NCBI RefSeq assembly: GCF_016907795.1
Contig: NZ_JAFBCR010000001.1
Coordinates: 1,736,001 to 1,800,000, forward strand
DNA length: 64,000 bases
Origin: Kocuria palustris
Lineage (GTDB): Bacteria > Actinomycetota > Actinomycetes > Actinomycetales > Micrococcaceae
Direction: 5' to 3'
Part shown: in pieces, positions 32,541 through 41,287 of the stretch
Numbering within the stretch: position 1 is the stretch's first letter
Layout: each line of letters starts with the position of its first letter
Notes under the pieces: generated by a model
What the model was told of the DNA's origin: nothing
Databases searched by the model: none
What the model saw: only the letters and a program-made list of their open reading frames with translations
Translations under genes and position numbers: made by a program

Positions 32541-33380
32541 TCAGGCCAGCAGGGTCCCCCCGCTGCGGGCGACGACGGCCCCGCCGACCCAGGTGCCGTC
32601 GTCGCCGGTGGTCACGCGCATCAGGGCGCTGTGGCCGACGGCGCGGCCCTGGGCCACCGTGAACGACGCCGGGGCGAGTCCGCGCGGCACGAGCCATGAG
32701 GCGAAGGCCGCCACGAGAGTCGCGGTGGCGCGCTGCTCGTCGATGCCGCGGGACGGGGCGAAGGAGCGCAGCTCGAAGTCGGCGGGGCTGCCATCGGCGT
32801 GCGGGCCCAGGACGCCGACCATGTGCTGGCCGAGCTGGTCGATGTCCGGCTCCATGGCCAGCACGGTCTCGGCGCTGTCCGCGAGCAGCCCCAGGAACCC
32901 GGTCCCGGAGTCCAGCCAGGCCGACCCCTGCACCTGATCGGGCTCCAGGCCGAGGACCTCGCAGATGATCTCGACGGTGAGCTCATCGGGTTCTCCGCGG
33001 TCGAACAGCGGAGGGGCCGTGAAGCTCAGGGTCTGGTCATCCTGCACCTGGACCGGGGTCAGCCCGATCTCGCTCTGCTGGACGAGGGTGCCGTCGCTCG
33101 CCGAGGAGCCTTCGCGGTCGAGCCAGGCCCGGGCGGCCGCGAGGGTGGACATGCCCGCGAAGCGCACCTCGGTCTTGGAACGGAACGCTCGTGTGCGGAA
33201 GTCTGCTCCGCTGTCGGTGGGGGAGAGCACGAAGACGGTCTCCTCGTGCGGCAGCCACTCGGCCAGGCCGTGGATCCGCTCCTCGGAGAGGCCGTCGGCC
33301 TCGAGCACGACGGCGATTGCGCTGCCCTCGAAGGGCTCGGTCGCGAAGACGTCGATGACGGCGTGGGGAAGGGCGCTCAT
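32541..33380 (-). CDS. degenerate PhzF-family protein
   Basis: A 279-residue homologue of the PhzF protein at 25635-26480, alignable over its length (AVIDVFATEPFEGSAIAVVL, LSFTAPPLFDRGE, TVAQGRAVGHSALMRV). Glu47 is kept (HEETVFVLSP), but the catalytic His of GHPTLG is Met77 (AGMSTLAA) and the Asp of EDPVTGS is Gln216 (DEQRATAT). Isomerase activity by the PhzF mechanism is therefore unlikely. The frame is intact, so it may have a new role. TACGCT lies exactly 7 nt before ATG 33380, a leaderless layout. Confidence 0.82.
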   Translation of the reverse strand: MSALPHAVIDVFATEPFEGSAIAVVLEADGLSEERIHGLAEWLPHEETVFVLSPTDSGADFRTRAFRSKTEVRFAGMSTLAAARAWLDREGSSASDGTLVQQSEIGLTPVQVQDDQTLSFTAPPLFDRGEPDELTVEIICEVLGLEPDQVQGSAWLDSGTGFLGLLADSAETVLAMEPDIDQLGQHMVGVLGPHADGSPADFELRSFAPSRGIDEQRATATLVAAFASWLVPRGLAPASFTVAQGRAVGHSALMRVTTGDDGTWVGGAVVARSGGTLLA

Positions 33381-33499
33381 GGCCACGAGCGTAGGGCGCG
33401 AAAGCCCCTGGATCGGTCGCAGAACAGGCTTTCGGAGCCCTTGCAGAATCAAGAGCGGACGGGTCGATGCGGACTCGTCCGCAGGACCCCGACGACCGT

Positions 33500-34684
33500 T
33501 CAGCCGGCTCGGTCGGAGTCGGGCGTCGGCACGGTGCGACCCCACCGCAGCACCCATCGCACGCTCAGCCCGGCGACCAGGGCCCAGAAGGCCGCGGACA
33601 TCCCGGCCACGCTGACCCCGGAGGCGACGACGGCGAAGGTCACCGCGGCGGGCACGAGATCCTCGGTGCGCTCGAGCGCGGCCCTCAGGGAGGAGGCGAA
33701 GGTGCCGAGCAGGGCGAGTCCGGCCACCGCCGGGATGACGCCCTCCGGAGCCAGGCTCACCAGCGCCCCGAAGGCGCCTGCTCCCAATCCGATCAGCACG
33801 AGCAGGCAGCCGGAGGCCACGCTGGCGATCCAGCGCCGGGAGCGGTCCTCTCCGGCCTCGGGCCCGGCGGCCAGGGCCGCGCTGATGGCGGCCAGGTTCA
33901 CGCCCGGGGCCCCGCCGGTGGCGCCCAGCAGCGAGCCGAGACCGGTCACGGTCATGCTGCGGCGCCACGGGATGCGATACCCGAGCCCCTGCATGACCGC
34001 GGCACCCGGCACGTTCTGCGAGGCCATCGTGACCAGGAACAGCGGGACGGCCAGCCCGAGCACCGCAGGCGCGCTGAGCTGAGGGGCCGTGAGGTGAAGG
34101 TGCGGCACGAACCCGGCCGGGTCGATGCTCTGCCCGGTGCGCAGCACGTGCACGGCCACCACGACCGCGGCCGCGGCGAAGGCCGAGGGCACGGCCCAGC
34201 GCGGGAACAGTCGGAGGCCCACGAGCCACACGAGGATCACGGGCAGGACGCCGGCGGGCTGGGCCACCGCTGCCTCGATGGGGCCCAGGCACAGCTGCAG
34301 CAGCACGCCAGCGAGCATGGCCTGGGCCACCGCCGGCGGGATGCGGGCGATGAGATCCCCGAGCGCCGGGATCAGGCCGGTGGCGACCACGAGCAGGCCG
34401 ACCACCAGGAACGCTCCGACAGCGGCCGGCCATCCGCCCTCGACGGCCCCCGTGGAGGCCAGCAGGGCGGCTCCGGGCGTGGACCAGGCGATCGTGATCG
34501 GCTGCCGGGACCAGACGGCCAGCAGGATCGAGCCCAGGCCCATCAGCACGGTCACGACCATGAGGCCGCCGGCCGCCTGCGCGGGATCGGCCCCCACCGC
34601 GGACAGCCCGGCCAGGACCACCGCGAACGTGGAGGTGAAGGCCACCAGAGCCGAGGCGACTCCCGCCGAGGTCGGCTGCATCAC
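33500..34684 (-). CDS. BenE-family benzoate/H+ symporter
   Basis: A 394-residue membrane protein with about 12 spans. BenE features are PITIAWSTPGAALLAST, MASQNVPGAAVMQGLGYR and ATGGAPGVNLAAISAALAAG, the last being the family's substrate region. The family imports benzoate with protons. The second of two adjacent ATGs (34681) could be the start. Located 1 kb from the benzaldehyde dehydrogenase gene but on the other strand; no ben ring-oxidation genes are present here. Confidence 0.88.
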   Translation of the reverse strand: MMQPTSAGVASALVAFTSTFAVVLAGLSAVGADPAQAAGGLMVVTVLMGLGSILLAVWSRQPITIAWSTPGAALLASTGAVEGGWPAAVGAFLVVGLLVVATGLIPALGDLIARIPPAVAQAMLAGVLLQLCLGPIEAAVAQPAGVLPVILVWLVGLRLFPRWAVPSAFAAAAVVVAVHVLRTGQSIDPAGFVPHLHLTAPQLSAPAVLGLAVPLFLVTMASQNVPGAAVMQGLGYRIPWRRSMTVTGLGSLLGATGGAPGVNLAAISAALAAGPEAGEDRSRRWIASVASGCLLVLIGLGAGAFGALVSLAPEGVIPAVAGLALLGTFASSLRAALERTEDLVPAAVTFAVVASGVSVAGMSAAFWALVAGLSVRWVLRWGRTVPTPDSDRAG

Positions 34685-34712
34685 CTCGGCGCGGGTCGCG
34701 CTCAGCGCGCGC

Positions 34713-34949
34713 TCACTTCTTGGGCGACCAGAAGCGGCGGTCGCGATCCCACTGCACGGTGCCGTCGTGGGCCTTGCGGAAGGCCTTCACGACCGACTGA
34801 TCCAGGGCGGGGTGTCCGTGGGGGCTGGTGCGCACCCACTCCTGCCCGAACTTCTCCGGCACCAGGCGGACGGCATCGTCCTGGTCGAGCCGTCCCTCCG
34901 TGCGGATCGTCTCGAGCATCCAGTCTGCGATCTCCTCAGGCGTCGTCAT
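34713..34949 (-). CDS. small conserved protein (DUF6953-like)
   Basis: A 78-residue protein with an N-terminal helix TPEEIADWMLETIRTEGRL, a central EKFGQEWV and the C-terminal AFRKAHDGTVQWDRDRRFW. This matches the small DUF6953 group (winged-helix-like, function unknown) by memory of its pattern. TAGGGT (34957-34962, minus strand) lies exactly 7 nt before the ATG, so it is probably leaderless. The gene ends 28 bp before BenE begins and may be its operon partner. Confidence 0.75.
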   Translation of the reverse strand: MTTPEEIADWMLETIRTEGRLDQDDAVRLVPEKFGQEWVRTSPHGHPALDQSVVKAFRKAHDGTVQWDRDRRFWSPKK

Positions 34950-34959
34950 GCGGGCAACC

Positions 34960-35901
34960 CTACGCGTCCTGCGGGCTCGCTCCGCGCTGCGATGGCGGGA
35001 TGCCGGGCCGCGGCGGGCGGTCCGCCTCCAGGGCGGCGACCGCAGCGCAGATCCGGCGGAACGACGGCGGCAGATCCTCCATCCGCGCTGCGGCCGCGGC
35101 CTCCGCGAACCGCTCCGGGCGCTTGGCGGCCAGCGTGCCGCCGCGGGCCTGCAGGGCGGATACGAACGACGGCCACCGGGACAGCTCGTCCTCCAGATCC
35201 ACCTCGAGCGCGGACCAGGACGGCCCCACGACGGTCGGCCCGCCGAATCCCCACCCGCCGACGGCGGGGTCGTCGCCGCGCCAGCGGGGATCCGCGGCTC
35301 GGGCGGCGGCCGTCGGGTCGATCGCGGCCGCCGCCGTCGAGTCCGGTGCTGCGGCGGACGACGACCGCAGTGACGCCACGAGCGCCTCCGTGGCCTGGCG
35401 CCGACTGCGCAGGATCCGGTGCCGAGCGGTCGAGGACCCCGAGACGGGACCGCCGTCGCCGTCGAAGAGCACGTGGTGCGGGATCCCCAGGGCCAGGTGG
35501 AAGTGGTGCAGGACGGCCAGGCGGGTCTTGCTGCCGGCCGGCTGCACCAGGGACAGGCGGTCGCCGCTGCGCCGCAGCACCTGCTCCAGCACGGCCTGAT
35601 CCGTGGTGCCCTCGACCAGCAGGGTGCGCGGGGCGGCGAGCATCCGGCCGAGGTCGTGCTCGGGAACGACCCCGAGCTCGCGGGCGACGTGATTGCGCGC
35701 CCGGCCCATCGACCGAGCGAGCTCGTGCAGGCGCACCGTGCGGGGGCCGTCGCGGGTCAGGCGGACGACGGATTCGAGCTGGGACGGCGGGACGGGGGCC
35801 GCCTCGGCGGGAGAGGCGGCCACCGGCACCTCGAGCCGCTGCGCGTCCGAGGGCCGGTCGTGCGCCGACGGAGGACTCAGACGGGGGTCGCGGGATGCCA
35901 C
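34960..35901 (-). CDS. stand-alone OLD-type TOPRIM protein
   Basis: A 313-residue protein. Residues about 45-100 resemble the linker of OLD-family nucleases, followed by the TOPRIM motif TLLVEGTTDQAVLEQVL (catalytic Glu) and the metal motif HHVLFDGDGG (DxD), with a third acidic segment SALEVDLEDELSRW. OLD proteins normally carry an N-terminal ABC-type ATPase, and none is encoded here. The GTG start 35901 fits because TACCCT lies exactly 7 nt upstream. An Ala-rich low-complexity stretch sits near residues 180-205. It may be a remnant or a distinct small nuclease. Confidence 0.6.
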   Translation of the reverse strand: MASRDPRLSPPSAHDRPSDAQRLEVPVAASPAEAAPVPPSQLESVVRLTRDGPRTVRLHELARSMGRARNHVARELGVVPEHDLGRMLAAPRTLLVEGTTDQAVLEQVLRRSGDRLSLVQPAGSKTRLAVLHHFHLALGIPHHVLFDGDGGPVSGSSTARHRILRSRRQATEALVASLRSSSAAAPDSTAAAAIDPTAAARAADPRWRGDDPAVGGWGFGGPTVVGPSWSALEVDLEDELSRWPSFVSALQARGGTLAAKRPERFAEAAAAARMEDLPPSFRRICAAVAALEADRPPRPGIPPSQRGASPQDA

Positions 35902-36128
35902 GCGGCCCAGGGTAGGCGTCCGCGCCGGGCACCGCGCGCCCCGCAGGACGCGCGGGCCTCCCCAGAAAGGATGAGCCGGGGCCCAGCAGGGCCCCGAGAG
36001 TTCACTCTCTGGCCTGATGCCGTCAGGTGCGCATGTTTGGGAGGATGGCGCACAGCTGATGCGGAAGGCACCACCGGATTCGAGTCCGGCTGCCGCGACG
36101 CACAACCCCCTACACAGGAGGCACCACG

Positions 36129-37079
36129 ATGGAACCCCCGGTCCTGGAGACCGAGAACCTGGTCAAGGTCTACGGCAAGGGCGAGACGCGCTTCGACGCG
36201 CTGAAGGGACTCACGCTGGAGATCCACCGCGGCGAGTCCGTGGCCGTGGTCGGCAAGTCGGGCTCCGGCAAGTCCACCCTCATGCACCTCATGGCGCTGC
36301 TCGATCGGCCCAGCCAGGGGGTCGTGGCGCTGGACGGCAGCCCCGTCTCCGAGCTGAGCACCAAGGAGATCAACCGTCTGCGCAACGAGCGCTTCGGCTT
36401 CGTCTTCCAGCAGTTCTTCCTCAACGCGAACCAGACGGTGCTCGAGAACGTCGTCCTGCCGCTGAAGATCGCCGGTGTGGGCAAATCCGAGCGCAACCGC
36501 AAGGGCATGGAGGCCCTCGAGCGCCTGGGCATGGCCGACAAGGCCGCGAACAAGGCCACGAACCTCTCCGGCGGGCAGAAGCAGCGCGCGTGCATCGCCC
36601 GAGCGCTGGTCACGGAGCCGTCGGTGATCTTCGCCGACGAGCCCACCGGCAACCTGGACAGCCGTACCTCCGAGGTCGTCGAGGACATCCTCTTCGGCCT
36701 GCAGCGCGAGCAGGGCATCACGCTGGTCATCGTCACCCACGACGACGACCTCGCCGCCCGCTGCGACCGCCGGATCAACCTGGTCGACGGCGAGATCACC
36801 TCCGTCCAGGACCACGACGACTCCGTGAGCACGGATTCCCCGGCGCAGCCGGCCGCTCCGGGCCGGGGCGCAGCTGCCGAGCAGCCCGCCCCGGCCCCGT
36901 CGGCCGCAGCTCAGGACACAGCGGCGGCCGGACCGTGGGCGCAGATCCCCGACGGAGACGGAGCCCACCGCGGGGAGCCGCAGCCGCAGGCCGATGCGGC
37001 CAAGGCCCAGGCCGAGCAGACCAAGCACGCTGACAAGGGCGGCCTGCGCCGTCTCTTCTCGAAGGGAGACCGTCGATGA
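36129..37079 (+). CDS. MacB-type ABC transporter ATP-binding protein
   Basis: A 316-residue ATPase: Walker A GKSGSGKST (about residue 39), Q-loop FQQFFLNANQ, signature LSGGQKQRACIARAL, Walker B VIFADEPTGNLDS and H-loop IVTHDDDLAARC. This is typical of the LolD/MacB family, which drives mechanotransmission rather than transport through the membrane. A hydrophilic Ala/Pro/Gln-rich tail of about 85 residues (from 230) is unusual for the family. It overlaps its permease by 4 bp (ATGA). Confidence 0.9.
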   Translation: MEPPVLETENLVKVYGKGETRFDALKGLTLEIHRGESVAVVGKSGSGKSTLMHLMALLDRPSQGVVALDGSPVSELSTKEINRLRNERFGFVFQQFFLNANQTVLENVVLPLKIAGVGKSERNRKGMEALERLGMADKAANKATNLSGGQKQRACIARALVTEPSVIFADEPTGNLDSRTSEVVEDILFGLQREQGITLVIVTHDDDLAARCDRRINLVDGEITSVQDHDDSVSTDSPAQPAAPGRGAAAEQPAPAPSAAAQDTAAAGPWAQIPDGDGAHRGEPQPQADAAKAQAEQTKHADKGGLRRLFSKGDRR

Positions 37080-38359
37080 AGTCCACCGACATCGTCGCCA
37101 CCGCAGCGGGCAACACGCTGCGCTCCAAGGCCAGGACGCTGCTGACCGTCGTCGCGATCTTCATCGGCGCCTTCACCCTCACCCTGACCTCCGGTCTGGG
37201 CGTGGGCATCAACAAGTACATCGACACCCTGCTGCAGGGATTCGGCAGCGAGGACCAGATCTACGTCATGAAGACGGCGGATCAGGCCTCCGGCACCTCG
37301 CAGGAGGGCCCGCAGGAGTACGACCCCGAGGCGGCGCAGGCCTCGAGCATGTTCGGCGGCTCGGAGATGCTCACCGAGAAGGACATCGAGAAGGTCGAGG
37401 GCATCGACGGCGTGGAGTCCGTGGAGCCGGTGGTCTTCGTGCAGCCGTCGTTCCTGGAGGCCGAGGACGGCTCCCAGTACCAGCTAACCATGGGCTTCCC
37501 CACGGATGTGGAGGCCTACTCGTACATGGCCGGTGAGGCTCCCGCCTCCGACGCCGACGAGATCACGATCCCGCAGTCGTGGGTCGAGCCCCTGGGCTAC
37601 GACTCGGACGACGACGCCGTGGGCGGAACCGTCCAGATCGGGCTGTCGAACGCCGTGGGCGAGGAGAAGACCTTCGAGGCCGAGATCACCGGCGTGACCG
37701 AGGAGCTCGCCTCCGGCCAGGGCGGATCCCCGACCCCGTCGGATCAGCTGAACCAGAAGCTGTACGACTACCAGACCTCCGGCATGGTCGAGGAGCAGCC
37801 TGAGGGCTACATCCAGGCCGTGGCCAGCGTCCCGGACACCGGGCAGCAGGGGGCCGTGAAGTCCGCCCTGATGGACGAGAACATGATCGGCATGACGGTC
37901 GAGGACCAGATCGGCGCGCTCAAGGGCATCATCAACGCGGTGACCTGGGTGCTCAACGGCTTCGCGCTGATCGCGCTGCTGGCCGCCAGCTTCGGCATCG
38001 TGAACACGCTGCTGATGTCCGTGCAGGAGCGCACCCGGGAGATCGGCCTGATGAAGGCCATGGGCATGTCCGGCGGCAAGATCTTCGGCCTGTTCTCCGC
38101 CGAGGCCGTGCTGATCGGCGTCTTCGGCTCCGTGGCCGGCGTGATCGGCGGCGTGGCCGTCGGCTCGATCGCCAACGCGGTGCTCACCGGCGAGGGCGGC
38201 GCTCTGGCCGAGGTCTCCGGGCTGTCGCTCTACGCGATCGCCCCGCTGCAGCTGCTGGTCATCGTCCTGGTGATCATGCTGATCGCCTTCCTGGCAGGCA
38301 CCCTCCCGGCGGCCCGCGCCGCCAAGAAGGACCCGATCGAGGCGCTGCGCTACGAGTGA
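37076..38359 (+). CDS. MacB/FtsX-type ABC transporter permease
   Basis: A 427-residue permease: one N-terminal span (TLLTVVAIFIGAFTLTLTSG), an extracytoplasmic domain of about 240 residues, and three C-terminal spans with the FtsX signature (LIALLAASFGIVNTLLMSVQ, ERTREIGLMKAMGMSGGKIF, LPAARAAKKDPIEALRYE). With the upstream ATPase it forms a MacB-like complex, commonly for export of peptides or envelope stress relief. The substrate is unknown. Confidence 0.9.
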   Translation: MKSTDIVATAAGNTLRSKARTLLTVVAIFIGAFTLTLTSGLGVGINKYIDTLLQGFGSEDQIYVMKTADQASGTSQEGPQEYDPEAAQASSMFGGSEMLTEKDIEKVEGIDGVESVEPVVFVQPSFLEAEDGSQYQLTMGFPTDVEAYSYMAGEAPASDADEITIPQSWVEPLGYDSDDDAVGGTVQIGLSNAVGEEKTFEAEITGVTEELASGQGGSPTPSDQLNQKLYDYQTSGMVEEQPEGYIQAVASVPDTGQQGAVKSALMDENMIGMTVEDQIGALKGIINAVTWVLNGFALIALLAASFGIVNTLLMSVQERTREIGLMKAMGMSGGKIFGLFSAEAVLIGVFGSVAGVIGGVAVGSIANAVLTGEGGALAEVSGLSLYAIAPLQLLVIVLVIMLIAFLAGTLPAARAAKKDPIEALRYE

Positions 38360-38440
38360 CGACGCCGGCGGCCGGGCTCCCCGCTCGGCCGCCGGCTCCT
38401 GGTTCCCATCCGAGAAGTCCGCACCACAAGGAGAGATGTC

Positions 38441-39019
38441 ATGACGAACACCCCTCAGAACGCTCCGGGCCCCGACTACGGCCAGGGGAACAAGTACGGC
38501 ACCGCTGCCTACAGCCCCCAGCAGTCCTTCGACCAGGGCAAGCCCGCGAAGGTCGGCACCCTTCGCCAAGTCGCGATCGGCCTGCTCATCCTCTCGGTCA
38601 TCAGCTCCGTCTTCAGCATGATCCTGAGCCGGACGCAGGCTTTCCAGAACGACATGATCGAGTACTTCAAGGGCGTCGGCCTGTCTGCGGAACAGGCGGA
38701 GCAGTCGGTGCAGGGCGGATTCGTGGGCCCGCTGCTGGGCCTGGTGGTCACCGTCGCGCTGTATGTCGTGGTGATCGCCGGTCTGTCCAAGGAGAAGAAC
38801 TGGGCGCGCATCCTCGGCATCGTGCTCGCGATCCTGTCGATCGTCGGCATGATCGGGGCGTTCGGCATCGGGGCCGTGACGGGCGTTCCGCTGATGGCCG
38901 GGGGCGCTCTGGGTGCTGTTTCGCTGGTGCTCACCGTGGTCCAGCTGGCCCTGACGATCTACTGGCTCGTGCTGGCCTTCAACGGCCGCGTGGCCGAGTG
39001 GTTCAAGAGCGCGCGCTGA
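38441..39019 (+). CDS. small tetraspan-like membrane protein, paralogue 1
   Basis: A 192-residue protein with a Tyr/Gln/Ser-rich cytoplasmic head (residues 1-35, containing YGTAAYSPQQSFDQ) and four hydrophobic spans, ending in a short basic tail. It is not a family I can name. The gene at 39211 is a clear paralogue, with nearly identical ribosome-binding region and first codons (GGAGAGATG, then ATGACGAACACCCCTCAG), so the pair arose by tandem duplication. It follows the MacB-type pair by 81 bp and may share its transcript. Confidence 0.75.
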   Translation: MTNTPQNAPGPDYGQGNKYGTAAYSPQQSFDQGKPAKVGTLRQVAIGLLILSVISSVFSMILSRTQAFQNDMIEYFKGVGLSAEQAEQSVQGGFVGPLLGLVVTVALYVVVIAGLSKEKNWARILGIVLAILSIVGMIGAFGIGAVTGVPLMAGGALGAVSLVLTVVQLALTIYWLVLAFNGRVAEWFKSAR

Positions 39020-39042
39020 GCCGAGGCTCGCGACCCGCAGCG

Positions 39043-39102
39043 CGAGCGATCCCCCGCTCCCTCGACGGCCTCCGGGCCGTCCCGGGAGCGGGGGATCGCT
39101 CG
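39043..39102 (+). terminator. strong stem-loop between paralogues
   Basis: Two 19-bp perfectly complementary arms (CGAGCGATCCCCCGCTCCC, 39043-39061, and its complement, 39084-39102) around a 22-nt loop. It ends the unit of paralogue 1; a -10-like CAGTAGGGT follows for paralogue 2. Confidence 0.8.
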
Positions 39103-39210
39103 TCTCAGTAGGGTGGGCGCACAGCGGGGGACCGCGCAGAAGCGAGCGGGTCGGAGGCGCTTCGGTCCCTGCTCCCGACGCCGGATGTCCGCACCACCAG
39201 GAGAGATGCC

Positions 39211-39807
39211 ATGACGAACACCCCTCAGTACGGCCAGGGCTATGAGCAGGGTCGGGACGGCAGCAGATACGGCACGGCCGCCTACAGCCCTCAGCAGTCC
39301 TTCGACCGGCCCGAGCCCGAGAAGGTCGACACCCTGCGCAAGGTCGCCGTCCTCTCGCTGATCCTCGCGGTGATCGGGTCGCTGCTCGGGATCCTGATCG
39401 CGCAGACCGCGGCGTTCCAGCAGGACATGATCGACTACTACAGGAGCATGGGCCTGTCCGCGGAGCTGGCCGAGGAGTCCTCCGCGGGCGGGGTCGCCAG
39501 CATCGTCGGCGGGATCGTCGGCCTGCTGATCACGGTCGCGCTCTACCTCGTGGTGATCATCGGCCTGTTCAAGAGCCAGAACTGGGCCCGCATCCTGGGC
39601 ATCGTGCTCGTGATCATCTCGATCGTGCTCTCGCTGGGCGGCACCGGCATCGGCATCATCCTGGGGGTCCCGCTGACAGCCGGCGGTGCGCTGGGGATCG
39701 TCGCGCTCCTGCTGAGCATCGTCCAGCTGGCAGTGGACGTCTACTGGCTGGTGCTGGCCTTCAACCGCAGCGTGGCCCGGTGGTTCAGCGGCGATCAGCT
39801 CAGCTGA
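39211..39807 (+). CDS. small tetraspan-like membrane protein, paralogue 2
   Basis: A 198-residue protein, closest to the gene at 38441: same head (YGTAAYSPQQSFD), same four-span plan and same closing (YWLVLAFNRSVARWFSG against YWLVLAFNGRVAEWFKS). The loop after span 1 differs most. Function unknown. It has its own promoter-like region after the strong terminator, so the duplicates can be expressed separately. Confidence 0.75.
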   Translation: MTNTPQYGQGYEQGRDGSRYGTAAYSPQQSFDRPEPEKVDTLRKVAVLSLILAVIGSLLGILIAQTAAFQQDMIDYYRSMGLSAELAEESSAGGVASIVGGIVGLLITVALYLVVIIGLFKSQNWARILGIVLVIISIVLSLGGTGIGIILGVPLTAGGALGIVALLLSIVQLAVDVYWLVLAFNRSVARWFSGDQLS

Positions 39808-39961
39808 GTGCGCGGCTCGCGCGAGGCGCCCCCTGCCGCCGCGCGGCCTTTTCTGCGTCAAGTGAAGCGGGTCAGCACCGGTCTCAGTAGGCTTGCGCCA
39901 GAGCCGGGGCGCGGCACGTGCCGTCGCCGGGACCACCCACCACACGATCAAGGAGCATGAC

Positions 39962-41266
39962 GTGTCGCAGAACCCCCACGACGACGCCCGCCCCGAGGGC
40001 GAGCAGCCCCGGTACGAGGCCCCCAGCTACCAGGCGCCGCAGTACGGCACCCCGGCGGAGCAGACCCCGTCCGACTCCGAGGCCGTGCGCACTTCGGATG
40101 CGGCCGACGAGTCCGCGCAGAGCGCGGATTCCGCCGCGCAGCAGGGCGGCTACAGCGCGCCCGCCTACGGCTCGCAGCAGCCGGCAGCGGACCAGGCCGG
40201 CGCAGCGGGCGCACAGCGCTCCGGCTCCACGGCGGCTCCGGCCTCGGGTGAGGGCGCAGCGCCGTCGTACTCGCAGCCGACCTACGACGCCACCGGCCAG
40301 GGCGCCTCCGCGCAGGAGCAGCCATCGTACGGTGCTGCGAACCAGGATCAGCCCTCCTACTCCGCTCAGGACCAGCAGGGCTACGGCCAGCCCGGCGCGC
40401 AGCAGGCGCCGTCCTACGGACAGGCAGCTGAGCAGACGTCGTACGGCCAGTCCTCGGCCCCCTCCTACGGTTCGCAGTCCCCGGCCTACGGCGACCAGCA
40501 GCCGTCGTCGCCGTACGGGCAGCAGCCGTCCTACGGCTCGGGCCAGTCGTCGAACGAGCACGCGTCCTACGGGTCGGGCCAGCCGTCCTACGGCTCCGGC
40601 GCGCCGGCCAGCCCCTACGGCGAGCAGCCGTCGGCTCCGCAGTACGGCGGTGGGCAGCAGTCCGCGGCCCCCCAGTACGGGGGCCAGCAGTACGGCGGGC
40701 AGTCCGGCAGCCAGGCACCGCAGTACCAGCCGTCCGGCGGAGGCGGCCAGTCGCCGCAGTACCAGCCCGCCGCCGGCGGGAACCAGTGGAGCGGGAACGC
40801 CGCAGCCGGCGGTGCCGCCACGGGCGGGGCGTTCGCCAACCTCGGCCGACTGCGCACCCTGCTCTTCGCCTCGGCGGGCCTGTACCTGCTGCTGGGCATC
40901 GTCCAGGTGCTCGGGCGCACCACCATGGCCTACGCGCGCTCGCTGCAGGATGCTGAGGAGATGTTCGGCATCGCCGCGCCCACCGAGGGCGGATGGGCTA
41001 TCCAGCCCGGCAACATCATCAGCTGGATCGTCGCCGCGATCCTCTACGCCGTGGTGCTGGTCCTGCTGACCCGCAAGCCGGGTGCCGGTCGCATCATGGG
41101 CATCATCCTGGCGATCCTGGGCTCCATCGGCGCCCTGTTCGCCTTCATCTCGGCCTTCGCCTACGGCTGGGTCGCCGTCCTGGTGATCCTTGTGGGCATC
41201 GCGTTCATCGCCGTGAACGTCATGTGGATCATCCAGGCGATCAAGGCCAAGCCGGCCGCCCGCTGA
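39962..41266 (+). CDS. membrane protein with long Ser-Tyr-Gly-Gln low-complexity head
   Basis: A 434-residue protein. About the first 295 residues are predicted disordered, made of irregular SYG/PSYGQ/QQPSYG units with few charged or aliphatic residues. The last ~135 residues form a four-span membrane domain (RTLLFASAGLYLLLGIVQVL, NIISWIVAAILYAVVLVLL, RIMGIILAILGSIGALFAF, VAVLVILVGIAFIAVNVMWI) of the same plan as the two genes upstream. The GTG start 39962 has AAGGAG upstream. The composition resembles prion-like domains that condense in eukaryotic FUS-type proteins; function here is unknown. Confidence 0.8.
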   Translation: MSQNPHDDARPEGEQPRYEAPSYQAPQYGTPAEQTPSDSEAVRTSDAADESAQSADSAAQQGGYSAPAYGSQQPAADQAGAAGAQRSGSTAAPASGEGAAPSYSQPTYDATGQGASAQEQPSYGAANQDQPSYSAQDQQGYGQPGAQQAPSYGQAAEQTSYGQSSAPSYGSQSPAYGDQQPSSPYGQQPSYGSGQSSNEHASYGSGQPSYGSGAPASPYGEQPSAPQYGGGQQSAAPQYGGQQYGGQSGSQAPQYQPSGGGGQSPQYQPAAGGNQWSGNAAAGGAATGGAFANLGRLRTLLFASAGLYLLLGIVQVLGRTTMAYARSLQDAEEMFGIAAPTEGGWAIQPGNIISWIVAAILYAVVLVLLTRKPGAGRIMGIILAILGSIGALFAFISAFAYGWVAVLVILVGIAFIAVNVMWIIQAIKAKPAAR

Positions 41267-41287
41267 TCGTCCTCGGCTGAGCGGCGC

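Noticed and set aside
32541-34433. 630-residue fusion protein ending in PhzF
   Set aside because: The N-terminal 350 codons are antisense/shifted reading of benE and the intergenic region; ATG 33380 with its -10 element gives a normal PhzF length.
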